Source: Candidatus Babeliales bacterium
GTDB lineage: Bacteria > Babelota > Babeliae > Babelales > JABCYS01
Direction of reading: 5' to 3'
NCBI GenBank assembly: GCA_016929235.1
Contig: JAFGJD010000005.1
Span: forward strand, 156,168-216,852
DNA length: 60,685 nucleotides
Below are positions 35,214 through 45,236 of this stretch, piece by piece. Numbering within the stretch: the stretch's first letter is position 1; each line of letters opens with the position of its first letter. The translations under genes and the position numbers were made by a program. The notes under the pieces are model-generated. The model was given only the letters and a program-made list of their open reading frames with translations, ran no database searches and was not told the DNA's origin.

Positions 35214-35900
35214 ATGAAACAACAGACAGATCTTAAAAAACTCTCCACTGATTGGTTGATAGCGAGCAATAGCGTCAGATACTCCTACAACTTCCAATGG
35301 ATGGGTATCCCCATTATACAGCTCCCCCAAGACATTGTTGCTATGCAAGAACTCATTTGGGAAGTTAAACCAGATTACATTGTAGAAACAGGCATCGCAC
35401 ACGGCGGCTCTGTTATCTTTTATGCATCTATGCTGAAACTAGTTGCTAATAATGGCAAAGTCATCGCTGTTGACATCGATATCAGGGAAACCAATAAAAA
35501 AGCCATTGAAAGTCACCCTCTCTTTAATAATGTCACCTTGCTCGAAGGTTCATCAACCGACCAAAGCATTGTTGAGAAGATTGCTTCATATATAAACCCA
35601 GAGAAAAAGGTACTTGTATGCCTAGACTCAAATCATACGCACGCTCACGTCCTTGAAGAGCTACAGCTCTACTCTCCACTTGTAACCAAAGATAGCTATC
35701 TCGTTGTTTTCGATACAACCATAGAGGATGTTCCGAGTGAACTATTCTCAAATAGACCATGGGACAGGAAAAATAATCCAAAAACAGCAATCGTTGAGTT
35801 TCTTAAAACTAATAACCGATTTGTAGTTGATCGGACAATCGATGAAAAACTATTAATCACGGCGAATCGTGACGGTTTTTTGAAATGTATTGCAAATTAA
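35214..35900 (+). CDS. CmcI/rhamnosyl O-methyltransferase family protein
   Basis: The 228-residue protein fits the CmcI family (cephalosporin hydroxylase/rhamnosyl O-methyltransferase): WMGIPIIQLPQDIVAMQELI, the SAM-site IVETGIAHGGSVIFYASML, VIAVDIDIRE, VLVCLDSNHTHAHVLEEL with the metal-binding DSxHTHxHV, and YLVVFDT. It probably O-methylates a sugar of the surface glycan. It stands alone on the plus strand between two minus-strand glycan blocks. Confidence 0.88.
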   Translation: MKQQTDLKKLSTDWLIASNSVRYSYNFQWMGIPIIQLPQDIVAMQELIWEVKPDYIVETGIAHGGSVIFYASMLKLVANNGKVIAVDIDIRETNKKAIESHPLFNNVTLLEGSSTDQSIVEKIASYINPEKKVLVCLDSNHTHAHVLEELQLYSPLVTKDSYLVVFDTTIEDVPSELFSNRPWDRKNNPKTAIVEFLKTNNRFVVDRTIDEKLLITANRDGFLKCIAN

Positions 35901-35937
35901 CTTGCCACCAGCAAAAAAACAAGAGGAATCGCGATGT

Positions 35938-37101
35938 TCATAATTCTTTCCAACGATCTGTATTGATTGGCACCACTATATCAGATTTTATAACCAATTC
36001 CCGAATTTTCATAAATTGAATCGGGTACATGCCTAGCAATTTAGAATATTGCTTCACTAACAACTTGCGCTGTATTTTTTTTTCATATCGTTCTCGAATC
36101 CATGACCGTCTCTGATTGATCCAAGCAATACTTTTCGCAGGAAGCAAGTGTTTTATATAGCTTTTAAAACGCGATATCGGCACTGCAACCGGCGGAACAA
36201 CCGCCCAGTCAGGCTTCCAATTAACAAAGCGATTGGTGTAGAAATGGGCCAAAGTTTCTGCACGTTCTCGCTCGACCCCCCCATATTCACACAACCATCG
36301 CCCAATGACTTCGTGGACTAAACACATTTTTTGAAACAAATTTTTGTAGAGCAACTGAGAATGATCGAATCCCATACTATTAGAATCACTCGCACTCTGT
36401 CGTATGAAATATAGAACATCCAAAACCTTGGTTTTTCCTAAAATACCCGCTAACGCCCTATGTAACGCCTCAACAAAGATCACATCTAGAGGGCACCTCT
36501 GTATTTCTCCAAATATACGACGAAACGCATTTGTTCTATAAACAGCATAATATGCATCTTTATAGCGCTCCAGCATGTAGTGTAGGCGTTCAACTGGATC
36601 GTCCGATCTGGCCTCAGGTAATCTGAATGGCAGAAGCGGTTTCCATATAAAATCATTATTAGCCAATCTCCGTTTTAAAAAAAACTCAATCTGCCTTCCC
36701 TGACAGCATACATAATCGACATTTTCATCCAAAAACTGGATTGATTTCTCTATAGCATCCAAAATAAAAAAATCATCGTCCGGGGCAAGAAGAGTGTACG
36801 GTGTAGTCACAAGGTTCGCAGCATCAACAACCTTGATGGCGCAACTCAAAAAATGTGCAAGGGCATCAACCTCTTTATTAGCATCCTCTAAATGTCTGTA
36901 CTCAATATCAAGGCCGCAAGAGTTGAATTTTTCTACAAGAACTTTATTTTCCGCTGCATGCTTAGAACCACTGGAATCAGCAATAATAATCTTACATGCT
37001 GCGTTCATCTCGCTATAGTATGCAAGCGATCTTGCTAAAAAATGAGATCTATCGTGAGTGATCAAAATCATGGTCACATCTTTGAGGCGGCTATTGTTCA
37101 T
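35938..37101 (-). CDS. GT-A glycosyltransferase (TIGR00180-like)
   Basis: A 387-residue protein with the start VTMILITHDRSHFLARSLAYY, IIIADSSGS and a DxD-like LLAPDDDFFIL, as in the TIGR00180 glycosyltransferase group. The C-terminal half is helical and basic. It is predicted to be cytosolic or peripheral, adding a sugar to the lipid-linked glycan. The first 11 nt overlap the end of the ABC flippase gene, consistent with one transcript. Confidence 0.82.
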   Translation of the reverse strand: MNNSRLKDVTMILITHDRSHFLARSLAYYSEMNAACKIIIADSSGSKHAAENKVLVEKFNSCGLDIEYRHLEDANKEVDALAHFLSCAIKVVDAANLVTTPYTLLAPDDDFFILDAIEKSIQFLDENVDYVCCQGRQIEFFLKRRLANNDFIWKPLLPFRLPEARSDDPVERLHYMLERYKDAYYAVYRTNAFRRIFGEIQRCPLDVIFVEALHRALAGILGKTKVLDVLYFIRQSASDSNSMGFDHSQLLYKNLFQKMCLVHEVIGRWLCEYGGVERERAETLAHFYTNRFVNWKPDWAVVPPVAVPISRFKSYIKHLLPAKSIAWINQRRSWIRERYEKKIQRKLLVKQYSKLLGMYPIQFMKIRELVIKSDIVVPINTDRWKEL

Positions 37102-38839
37102 ACATAATCTCCCCCACTAAACCATGATGTTGCCTCATTTTTTTCAACACACCATCTTTCCCAAACTCGTATACATAGTCACATCTTTGAATTGTAGATA
37201 AACGGTGCGCAACAATAATTAGCGTCCTCCCAACACTTTCTTGATAAACCTCCTCCATAATTGCACTCTCAGTCTCATAGTCCAAGGACGATGTTGCTTC
37301 ATCCAATATTAAGATTTCGGGGTCATTATATAAAGCTCTGGCAATTGCGATCCTTTGTCTTTGCCCGCCACTTAACATCGTACCAGCCTCACCAACTTCT
37401 GTATGAATTCCCCGACGCTGAGTAAGAAAATCAAATATGTGAGCCTTTTTGAGAGATTCACATATTCTTTGTTCATCATATTTTCGACCAAAGACAATAT
37501 TCTCGGCCACTGTGCCATCAAACAAATATACCGATTGTGGAACATACCCAATCTTACTTCTCCAAGAACGCATGGTATTCTTATCTAAGACTTGTCCATC
37601 GACAATAATATTTCCTAATAAAGGAGCACAAATCCCCGTAATCAAATCTATGAGAGTACTCTTACCAGAGCCACTCTCACCAACAAATGCCACTTTATCG
37701 CCTTTACGAATACTAAATGAAAGGCCTTCAAATATTGCGTTCTCGGGTTTGTAGTGAAATGATACATTCTGGAACTTAAGGGTCGATTGAAAGGGAATCT
37801 TACCATCTCCAAGATTATCCTCATCCCTCAAAAACGATACGTTAACAATATCTAGAGAACTAACGGCAAAAATCATCTGGTTGTATAATGTCATTACGCG
37901 GTTTAGTGATGTTAAAAATCGATAGAACGCTAAAGCATATGCAGATAAAATTGGAACAATATATACAGCCGTATCTGCTCGGTATACAACATATACCAAG
38001 ACCGCAATTATAGTTCCCAATCCTAAAACTTCAAAAAGCGGCCTGGGGACGCTTTGTAATGTCATATTAACGACATGCGCTCGAGCAACTCTTGCACCCG
38101 CATGATCAAAGAGTTCTTGTAAAAACTTTTCATTCCCAGCCAGTTTAGCGATTTTAAAATTCGCAAATGTCTCGTAAAAGGCCCTCGAAAGATCCGTTAG
38201 ACCCCGAGAAACTCTAACCCCAGACAATGCAACTTCTCGAGAAAAAAACCGCAAAAGTATGGCCCCAACCAACGAAAAAAATACAGTCAAAACAAGCGTC
38301 AACTTTAAATTAACCCATAGCAACGCCACATAAATGAAAACAAAAAGCATCATTTCTGAAAGAAGCTGTATTGCTGAATTCACTATAACCGCCAGGTGTG
38401 TCGAATCAGCCAGCACCATTTTGTTAATTTTTGCCGAATGATAACGCATTACTGACAAATAGTCTGCCCGTAAAAATTTTGCAAAAAATCGACTAGAAAA
38501 CCTATAAAAACAATCTTGAGAAAATAAAGTTACACCATATATAAACCAAAGACTCATGATATTCTTCACAGTGTAAAAGACGACCAATACACATCCTAAT
38601 ATCGTGATAAAAGACGCCGGTCCACTACATCCAAAATAGTGATACCAATACGATAAATAATAATTACTATGAATAACATCAAAATTGGTTGCCAGCGAAA
38701 TAAACGGAAGCATAAGAGTAATACCGGTAGTTTCAGTTAACGAAACGAGAACTGAAAATCCAAGCAATCCCAGAAGCCGCAACCTATCTTTCGGCATTAA
38801 CAAAGAATTGATTCGAAATAAGACATCTTTAAGGTACAC
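37091..38839 (-). CDS. ABC flippase, MsbA/PglK-like half transporter
   Basis: The 582-residue half transporter has about six membrane helices (~20-320) and an ATPase domain with Walker A GESGSGKST, Q-loop YVPQSVYLFDG, signature LSGGQRQRIAIARAL, Walker B ILILDEATSSLD and the H-loop His in VAHRLST. It lies between glycosyltransferases in a glycan locus with no Wzx gene visible, so it most likely flips a lipid-linked oligosaccharide across the inner membrane as PglK does. The gap of 194 nt upstream contains no gene. Confidence 0.9.
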   Translation of the reverse strand: MYLKDVLFRINSLLMPKDRLRLLGLLGFSVLVSLTETTGITLMLPFISLATNFDVIHSNYYLSYWYHYFGCSGPASFITILGCVLVVFYTVKNIMSLWFIYGVTLFSQDCFYRFSSRFFAKFLRADYLSVMRYHSAKINKMVLADSTHLAVIVNSAIQLLSEMMLFVFIYVALLWVNLKLTLVLTVFFSLVGAILLRFFSREVALSGVRVSRGLTDLSRAFYETFANFKIAKLAGNEKFLQELFDHAGARVARAHVVNMTLQSVPRPLFEVLGLGTIIAVLVYVVYRADTAVYIVPILSAYALAFYRFLTSLNRVMTLYNQMIFAVSSLDIVNVSFLRDEDNLGDGKIPFQSTLKFQNVSFHYKPENAIFEGLSFSIRKGDKVAFVGESGSGKSTLIDLITGICAPLLGNIIVDGQVLDKNTMRSWRSKIGYVPQSVYLFDGTVAENIVFGRKYDEQRICESLKKAHIFDFLTQRRGIHTEVGEAGTMLSGGQRQRIAIARALYNDPEILILDEATSSLDYETESAIMEEVYQESVGRTLIIVAHRLSTIQRCDYVYEFGKDGVLKKMRQHHGLVGEIMYEQ

Positions 38840-39033
38840 AAGCCCTCCATACTTCCCTTTTGCGGCATGAGCGTACTGTATTTATAAAATAAATCCAACC
38901 ACAATTTTATCTCATATTCAAAGGGACTAGAATCGCCAATAGTGCGTCTTGCGTATTCTGCCCTGTGCGCATAGCCCAAGAGCTATTTTCAAAAGATTCA
39001 GCCTGCTTGATTATATGATGGTCAAAATTGCAT

Positions 39034-40269
39034 TTATACATTTACCATATTATTAAATAGCTTCATTAAGACATCATTTTGAACTTCTAGATTATGAAAT
39101 GTATGAATACATTCTTTATTAGAAGTTGCAATACTTCTTGCCGTAGAAGAATCCTGTAGAAACCCCGATATCTTCTCCGCCAATGCATCAGAGTTCCTTT
39201 GCGGCACCAGGCACTCCGTATTTTCACGAACTAGCTCAGGAATCCCGCCCACCTGCGTACTCACAAGAGGTATTTCCATTGCCATCGCTTCCATAAGTGA
39301 AAGAGGTGTTCCCTCCTCATCCCCATTTGGAACAATGACACTAGGCAATAGAAAAAGATCAGCTTTACTTAAAAATTCAAAAACTTCCTGTTGTATTTTT
39401 GGCCCAACAAATGTTACATCATTCGAAAGATTTAACTCTCGCACACGCTGTTCCAATTTTTTTCTAAGTGGCCCATCGCCAACAAGATAATAATGTATGT
39501 GATGAAACTTCTTCAGCTTTTGCACCGCCTCAATCGCATATACATGGCCCTTTTCTTCAGATAATCTCCCAACCGAAACAAGCACTTTATGCTTCCCCCT
39601 GCTATCGTCCTGCTTGACTCGTTTTTGAAATACAGAAAGATCAATACCGAGATAGTGCACTATGATTTTTTGCTCATCGCAACCGATTGAGATTAATTTA
39701 TTTTTAAAGTGCTCACTCAGCGGTAGAAAAATATCACCATGCTCAAACAATGTATTGTAAAAAGTGTCTCCATATACCTTCAAACATTTTGTCATATCAT
39801 ATCCGAAGAACGTGGTTGCAATCTTACCTTTTAGAAGCCCCATACTTCTAAAAAGAACCGCCTTTTGCCCATTTGTCCCATACATACTATATAAAATGTC
39901 ATACTCACGCCTTCCATAAAATGCAGCAATCTCACTAAGCATCCATCCTACGGAATAATCTTGTATAGACAAAAATTTCACACCCAACTTCTTCGCATGA
40001 AGTGCGCGCAACGCGAGAACGGGATGCCGCAGAGAAACACGAATATAAAATGCAATCCGTTGCACAAATGAAGAAGGGATACTACAGCGAAAGAATGTTT
40101 TTTCAAGAAGCTTATACCGACCAACTGCTTCATGAATTACTACATCACTATTCCGCTGAAGCGCATAAATTTCCACATCATTGCCACGATCAATCATGCC
40201 TGTAATTTGGTCAAGAATAAAAGTTTCGCTCAATGATGGAAACTGGTTAACTATAAACAATATTTTCAT
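39034..40269 (-). CDS. GT4 glycosyltransferase (WcaL/AmsK-like)
   Basis: The 411-residue GT-B enzyme begins KILFIVNQFPSLSETFILDQ, a WcaL/EpsD-like start. It has VLVSVGRLSEEKGHVYAIEA and the nucleotide-sugar motif EEGTPLSLMEAMAMEIPLVS with its E-x7-E. It transfers a sugar during surface polysaccharide assembly. Only 3 nt separate it from the upstream pseB-like gene, so the two are co-transcribed. Confidence 0.9.
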   Translation of the reverse strand: MKILFIVNQFPSLSETFILDQITGMIDRGNDVEIYALQRNSDVVIHEAVGRYKLLEKTFFRCSIPSSFVQRIAFYIRVSLRHPVLALRALHAKKLGVKFLSIQDYSVGWMLSEIAAFYGRREYDILYSMYGTNGQKAVLFRSMGLLKGKIATTFFGYDMTKCLKVYGDTFYNTLFEHGDIFLPLSEHFKNKLISIGCDEQKIIVHYLGIDLSVFQKRVKQDDSRGKHKVLVSVGRLSEEKGHVYAIEAVQKLKKFHHIHYYLVGDGPLRKKLEQRVRELNLSNDVTFVGPKIQQEVFEFLSKADLFLLPSVIVPNGDEEGTPLSLMEAMAMEIPLVSTQVGGIPELVRENTECLVPQRNSDALAEKISGFLQDSSTARSIATSNKECIHTFHNLEVQNDVLMKLFNNMVNV

Positions 40270-40272
40270 ATC

Positions 40273-41313
40273 TTAAGGTTGAATTACTTTTAAGTCTCCG
40301 AATAAATCTGCGAAAATGGGCTCTTGTTTGATTCTACCCATGAGGTCCTGAAGCTGCTGTATTGAGAGCCATTCCATATTCTTGCTGCTTGTATATTCAA
40401 AATCACCGTCTACTTGCCGTCCTCCAATGTACACATAGGAAGCTAGATCAAGCTCGGCTGATGGCTTAATAAGAAAATAATCTTCAAATTCAAGAATCTG
40501 TTGTACCTCTTCTCCAACAATCATTGCTTCATCTATCCGCTCTCCTGGCCGCATACCTATTTCATAAAGTGATGCGTCCTCGCATATGGCATGTGCAAGA
40601 TCAATAATTCTCATAGATGGAGCTTTTTTCACAAAAAGCTCTCCTCCATGCATAATATCTATTGTCTTTAAAATCATCTTGATCGCCTCCGCCTCTTCCA
40701 AACAAAAGCGAGTCATTCGAACATCGGTGATTGGAAGTTTTTTTATTCCTTGATCGATAAGACCCCTAAAATAGGGAATCACTGAGCCTCGGCTACCTGC
40801 AATATTCCCAAAGCGCACAACAGAAAACGCCGTACCATACGCACACGAGTAACTATTTGCATTTATGAAAAGCTTATCTGAGCATAGTTTTGTAGCTCCG
40901 TATAAATTAATCGGCGCACAAGCTTTGTCAGTACTCAAGACAACAACTTTTTTCACATTCTGCTCGATTGAAGCTTGAATAAGATTTTGCGCTCCAAGAA
41001 CATTTGTTTTGATTGCTTCATATGGATTTAATTCGCATGTAGAAACATGTTTTAACGCCGCAGTATGAACAACAATATCCACACCACGAAGTGCATTCAT
41101 AAGAGTCGCCTGATCACGAACATCTCCGATCATAAATAAAAGCCGTTTATCTCCTTTGAAAGGCATTTGTTGCGACATAATAAACTGCTTATATTCATCT
41201 CGTGAAAATACGATTACCCGTTTAGGTTCATATCTCTTAAGAATTTCAGATGTTACAGCTTTTCCAAGCGTTCCAGTTCCACCTGTAATCAAAATCGTTT
41301 TATCTTTAATCAC
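40273..41313 (-). CDS. UDP-GlcNAc 4,6-dehydratase family (PseB/CapE-like)
   Basis: The 346-residue SDR has ILITGGTGTLGKAVTSEIL, VVVLSTDKACAPINLYGATK (the PseB/FlaA1/CapE short-form signature; the usual Tyr/Met of the catalytic triad is in this block), VRFGNIAGSRGSVIPYF and MRPGERIDE. It would convert UDP-GlcNAc to a 4-keto-6-deoxy product, opening a second sugar branch. The partner aminotransferase of pseudaminic acid synthesis (PseC) is not obvious; the DegT enzyme at 32 kb could serve. The start is GTG with a GAGGAAG site. Confidence 0.9.
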   Translation of the reverse strand: MIKDKTILITGGTGTLGKAVTSEILKRYEPKRVIVFSRDEYKQFIMSQQMPFKGDKRLLFMIGDVRDQATLMNALRGVDIVVHTAALKHVSTCELNPYEAIKTNVLGAQNLIQASIEQNVKKVVVLSTDKACAPINLYGATKLCSDKLFINANSYSCAYGTAFSVVRFGNIAGSRGSVIPYFRGLIDQGIKKLPITDVRMTRFCLEEAEAIKMILKTIDIMHGGELFVKKAPSMRIIDLAHAICEDASLYEIGMRPGERIDEAMIVGEEVQQILEFEDYFLIKPSAELDLASYVYIGGRQVDGDFEYTSSKNMEWLSIQQLQDLMGRIKQEPIFADLFGDLKVIQP

Positions 41314-41586
41314 ATTCTTCCTCTCTTTTTACATCTCGCGGTAGAGAATTTTCAGCTCTGATTGATCCGAGCGCTAATGCATAAACTATGTCACAACAAG
41401 AAAACACCGATAGCCACTGAACCCTAGAAGGGCACCCCACTTAACCGAACCAAAATACCGTTCTACAACGACACCTGCTAGCAACCATACGTATATCCAT
41501 GGACACGACCACTATTGCAAAGTATCATCTGGACAGAGGTAGTGTAATTCTTAAAATTTATAACTCAAATAAACGATCAATCTTTT

Positions 41587-42477
41587 ATGCAACCAAATCT
41601 CTTCCCAACGCCCCTTCTCAAACAGTTTTATGCCAACAAAATGATCCTTATCACCGGTGGGAAAGGACATATCGCCACTCATTTACACAATGCGTTAACT
41701 GCTCTTAATGCATACGTCACATTACTTGATATCGCAGAAGAGCCGTCACCAACTTCGGATAGGTATATTTCTGGTTCTATAACAGAATTACCCGTATGCC
41801 TAGACGCAACACAAGACATTGATATTGTATTTCATACAGCCGCAATTACTCGAGGGCCTTATAGTCATATTTACAAAACAAACGTAACGGGAACCATCAA
41901 TTTACTCGAGGCATGCAAAATAAATAAAGTAGGCACTCTTGTTTTCTCGTCATCGGCTGCTGTGTATGGAGAACAAAAAACCGCTTGCCGCGAAAATTTC
42001 GCATGCGAGCCTATTTCTTTATATGGAGCAAGCAAACTCGCAGCTGAAAATTATTGTCAATTGTATAGTACGATCTGCCAATTAAGGATCATATGTCTTC
42101 GCTACTTTAATGTATATCATGAAACGTTCGGGCTTTTACACACCCTTTCATCATATATGAAACAAAACCGTCCTATAGATATTTTCGGAAATGGAACTCA
42201 AGTTCGTGACTTTGTACATGTTGATCAGGTGGTACTTACTAGCCTTCTTCTCCTACTCGCAAATACGCCTAAGTGCGCCACATATAATGTTGGAAGTGGG
42301 CAAGCAACGCCCTTGCTTCAAATAGTCGATAAATTGAAATCAACGTTCCCCAATTCCAAATCCATAATACGCTTTCACCCAAAGCGAGAGTGCGACATTT
42401 ATCACTCAGTTGCTGATTGTTCCAAACTAGATCATACCTTGGATAGCTTACTTAATTCCGTTGTACAAAATCAATAA
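41587..42477 (+). CDS. NAD-dependent sugar epimerase/dehydratase
   Basis: A 296-residue extended SDR: ILITGGKGHIATHL, VFSSSAAVYGEQ, LYGASKLAAE, RYFNVYHETFG and DFVHVDQVV. Similar to UDP-glucose 4-epimerases but slightly short. The start is uncertain: the in-frame ATG at 41641 directly precedes the Rossmann motif, and neither candidate has a clear ribosome site. It is the only plus-strand gene in this part and overlaps the next GT4 gene by 26 nt. The 273-nt gap before it shows no other gene. Confidence 0.85.
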   Translation: MQPNLFPTPLLKQFYANKMILITGGKGHIATHLHNALTALNAYVTLLDIAEEPSPTSDRYISGSITELPVCLDATQDIDIVFHTAAITRGPYSHIYKTNVTGTINLLEACKINKVGTLVFSSSAAVYGEQKTACRENFACEPISLYGASKLAAENYCQLYSTICQLRIICLRYFNVYHETFGLLHTLSSYMKQNRPIDIFGNGTQVRDFVHVDQVVLTSLLLLLANTPKCATYNVGSGQATPLLQIVDKLKSTFPNSKSIIRFHPKRECDIYHSVADCSKLDHTLDSLLNSVVQNQ

Positions 42478-43654
42478 TCCGGCCTACATGACCTATCCAC
42501 GTATAGCCATTCACAACCCGATTTCGTGCACTTTTCCCCATTTGAACGTAGTCTGAAAATGCTACATCACTCAAGGCTCTAGCCGCTTTAACAAATTCAT
42601 CAGCCATATCATATCGCACAACAAATCCACAAGGCTGCGGCCCATCCACTACCTGTGCTATTTGCTCAAGATTGGAAACAATAACAGGCTTTTCCATACT
42701 CATGTATTCAAAAAGTTTTATAGGTGAACAATAATACTTTTTGCGCACATCTGACTGCGCAGGCAAAAGACACACATCACTGGCCGCAATATATGCTCTC
42801 ACATTAGGATATGTAACATTTCCGGTAAAAGTTACTGAACCACAAAGGCCACGGTCCGCCATCGTCCGTTCAAGATTTTGACGAAATTCCCCATCCCCTA
42901 TAAACAAAAAATGCGCTCGTTTATTTTCACGAACCACTTCAGGCACCATACGTTCCAGTATATTAATCCCATGCCATCGAGAAAATGATCCGACAAAACA
43001 AAAGACAAATTTCCCCTCAATATTAAGATTTCGTCGCATTTTATTGCGCATATCCTCACAATTTTTTGGATCAAATTCATCAGTATCAACGCCGTTTGGG
43101 TTCATAAGAATTTTGCATCCATCAATACCAACCTGAAGCAACTCATCCTTTAATACATCAGATACAACAATAATATGATCCGCAGATTTTAAGTTTATAC
43201 GCTCAACAAAACTTGCCAGCCATCCAAATTTGATCTCCCCTTTAGGTCGCAATTCTTTATCAATCCAAGCTTCTGAGCCGTTATACTCCATGATGATGGG
43301 GATATTAAATATCCACTTCAATACCACCGCCGTTAGATCCATAAATGCATACCGATAATAGATATAATCGAAGGCTTCTTTTTGAATCACTTTTCGTAAT
43401 TGCCATGGGTACCAAAGACTTCCCAAAAAACACGTAATTCTCCAGAGAAATCTGGGGAAAATCGGCGGACGCTTCAATCGTATCAGTTTAACCGAGGCAT
43501 CAAACGATAAATGCTTAAATGGGAATGGTAACGCTGCAGTAACAATAACGTCTCTCCGAGCTAATGCATTGATAACACCAGTCATATGCACCATTGATCC
43601 GCCGTAAAGTGGAACATCGGAATAATCTGATCTCAAATACAGGATTCTTTTCAT
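42452..43654 (-). CDS. GT4 glycosyltransferase
   Basis: The 400-residue GT-B enzyme begins RILYLRSDYSDVPLYGGSM with a donor-side Rossmann half containing FVFCFVGSFSRWHGINILE and YYCSPIKLFEYMSMEKPVIVS, which includes the E-x7-E-like position. ADHIIVVSDVLKDEL is the usual hinge region. It closes the glycan locus; the next genes are exported orphan proteins 11 nt away on the same strand. Confidence 0.9.
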   Translation of the reverse strand: MKRILYLRSDYSDVPLYGGSMVHMTGVINALARRDVIVTAALPFPFKHLSFDASVKLIRLKRPPIFPRFLWRITCFLGSLWYPWQLRKVIQKEAFDYIYYRYAFMDLTAVVLKWIFNIPIIMEYNGSEAWIDKELRPKGEIKFGWLASFVERINLKSADHIIVVSDVLKDELLQVGIDGCKILMNPNGVDTDEFDPKNCEDMRNKMRRNLNIEGKFVFCFVGSFSRWHGINILERMVPEVVRENKRAHFLFIGDGEFRQNLERTMADRGLCGSVTFTGNVTYPNVRAYIAASDVCLLPAQSDVRKKYYCSPIKLFEYMSMEKPVIVSNLEQIAQVVDGPQPCGFVVRYDMADEFVKAARALSDVAFSDYVQMGKSARNRVVNGYTWIGHVGRIIDFVQRN

Positions 43655-43665
43655 CTCAAAGTCTA

Positions 43666-44487
43666 CTATTTTCTCAGCGACATTTTGTCCTGGAATCCTT
43701 CATGATATCTGGCTAACCATGCCTGAAATCGAGCAGAATTGCCATCATTGTGTTCCACATTATTAACAACAAATTTTACGAATGGATCAAAAAAAGAATC
43801 CCTTAATATCTCGCCTTGCCCCACGTGCATGTACAATGATAGGGCAAGCCCAGCAAGCCGCTCACTGTTAGATGCTATTATTCGTTCTTCCCTGTTAATT
43901 CGCACAAAATCTAACCGCTCCAGTAATTCCATTTCGCGCATATTTAAGGGCCGCGACTGCCAACCTTCATCTTCTATCCCATGCAACAAGAGCTCCACAA
44001 GGCTATCCTTATCATGAACAGAAGCCAATGTCCTTATTGCTTTATCCATTATGTGCCTGTGCCGTCTAAAATTAGTTGCACCCTGCCTCATGGCTCTTGG
44101 AACACGCGACAAACTTGCCGATGAATCTGCCGCAACGTGCAGTGCTTCACAATAGGAAACATCACGCGCCGAACGAGGCAACTCATGTAATGCTAAAATG
44201 TATCTTATCTCATCTTGTCTCAATCTTCCCGGTTCAATATCAAGACACTCTGCACGATATACCTGTTCGAGCATATCACCCCATGCATCCAGCCTATTAT
44301 CATCTATCATTTGTTGGGCTACTGGATGATCTTGTTCTATCGCACCGGTTAGATTACGTTGCTCTGCGTGTACGCCGGATAATAACAACAACCAACCGAA
44401 ACAACACGCCGTCAACCACTTAGGGAGAGCATAGCTAGAACTAGAATAAACAATTGCCAACAAACCTATAGCCCACCTTTTCTTCAT
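43666..44487 (-). CDS. Exported paralogue-family protein (273 aa), unknown
   Basis: Two hydrophobic N-terminal stretches are separated by a short SYALPKW turn; the second ends in VHAEQ, a likely cleavage site. The body has SYCEALHVAADSS, a basic region RRHRHIMDKAIRTL, the acidic-hydrophobic DKDSLVELLLHGIEDEG and LNMREMELLERLDFV. This order of landmarks repeats in the next two genes and in the gene at 26 kb. AGGATC lies about 8 nt before the ATG. It lies last in a run of three paralogues. Confidence 0.65.
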   Translation of the reverse strand: MKKRWAIGLLAIVYSSSSYALPKWLTACCFGWLLLLSGVHAEQRNLTGAIEQDHPVAQQMIDDNRLDAWGDMLEQVYRAECLDIEPGRLRQDEIRYILALHELPRSARDVSYCEALHVAADSSASLSRVPRAMRQGATNFRRHRHIMDKAIRTLASVHDKDSLVELLLHGIEDEGWQSRPLNMREMELLERLDFVRINREERIIASNSERLAGLALSLYMHVGQGEILRDSFFDPFVKFVVNNVEHNDGNSARFQAWLARYHEGFQDKMSLRK

Positions 44488-44520
44488 ACAACGATCCTAT
44501 GAATTACAGTATTGTCACTT

Positions 44521-45219
44521 TCATAACTCCGCAAGCTGCCGCCCATACCCTTCATCCCATACTGCGCGCTCACGCATCATATCGACCAGCGCACCAATGA
44601 GCGTTGGATTTGATTGTTTACCTCGTAAGCATCGTACAAGATGCTCTCTCAAACCACCGAACCGACCATCATCGAATCGATCATTTCTTTCACTGATGAA
44701 GCCAGTTGCACGCAGTATACTGACATCTTCATCAGCTAGCTCCTTTGGATCTAATTTTCCCTGCATTCCCCGTAACAACAATAAAGCCACACGATCCTGA
44801 GGCAACCGTTCTAAAGCCTCACGGTACGCTATTTTTTTAACACAAGTCTCATGATGTTTAACCATCTGCACGACTCTTTCGATGTTTTCACTCCCCTCAT
44901 ACCATCCTGGCATGCCTTCATATGCAACATGAAGCGCTTCACAGACATCCATCTCAGCCCCTATTTCAGCAAGATCAAGCGCACGTATTGATGCTTGTAC
45001 TAATGCCGGAGAAACAGAGACATTTTCGGTCACAGGAAAACAATATCCGTGATACAGCGTCACGGCATGCTTTTCTAGCATAGCCTGCTGTGCCTGTGGA
45101 CTACCTATTGCTAATAATCCACATAATAATGCCGAAGCATATGCCCATAGGCCCGCTGAGGCGCTATGAGGACAACATGCCGCTATCACCACTACTATCC
45201 CATACAGTCGCTTCGTCAT
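44521..45219 (-). CDS. Exported paralogue-family protein (232 aa), unknown
   Basis: The shortest family member. A first hydrophobic segment ends in SASAG, a second ends in GSPQAQQ. The body has DVCEALHVAYEG (compare YCEALHVAA in the next gene downstream), ERVVQMVKHHETC, DRVALLLLRGMQG, and ELADEDVSILRATGF. The conserved Cys-x-Ala-Leu-His segment and the D-x-x-L-x-x-x-G-F motif define the family. A GGAGGA ribosome site is clear. It lies 17 nt after its upstream paralogue. Confidence 0.65.
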   Translation of the reverse strand: MTKRLYGIVVVIAACCPHSASAGLWAYASALLCGLLAIGSPQAQQAMLEKHAVTLYHGYCFPVTENVSVSPALVQASIRALDLAEIGAEMDVCEALHVAYEGMPGWYEGSENIERVVQMVKHHETCVKKIAYREALERLPQDRVALLLLRGMQGKLDPKELADEDVSILRATGFISERNDRFDDGRFGGLREHLVRCLRGKQSNPTLIGALVDMMRERAVWDEGYGRQLAEL

Positions 45220-45236
45220 GGTTCAGTCCTCCAGTG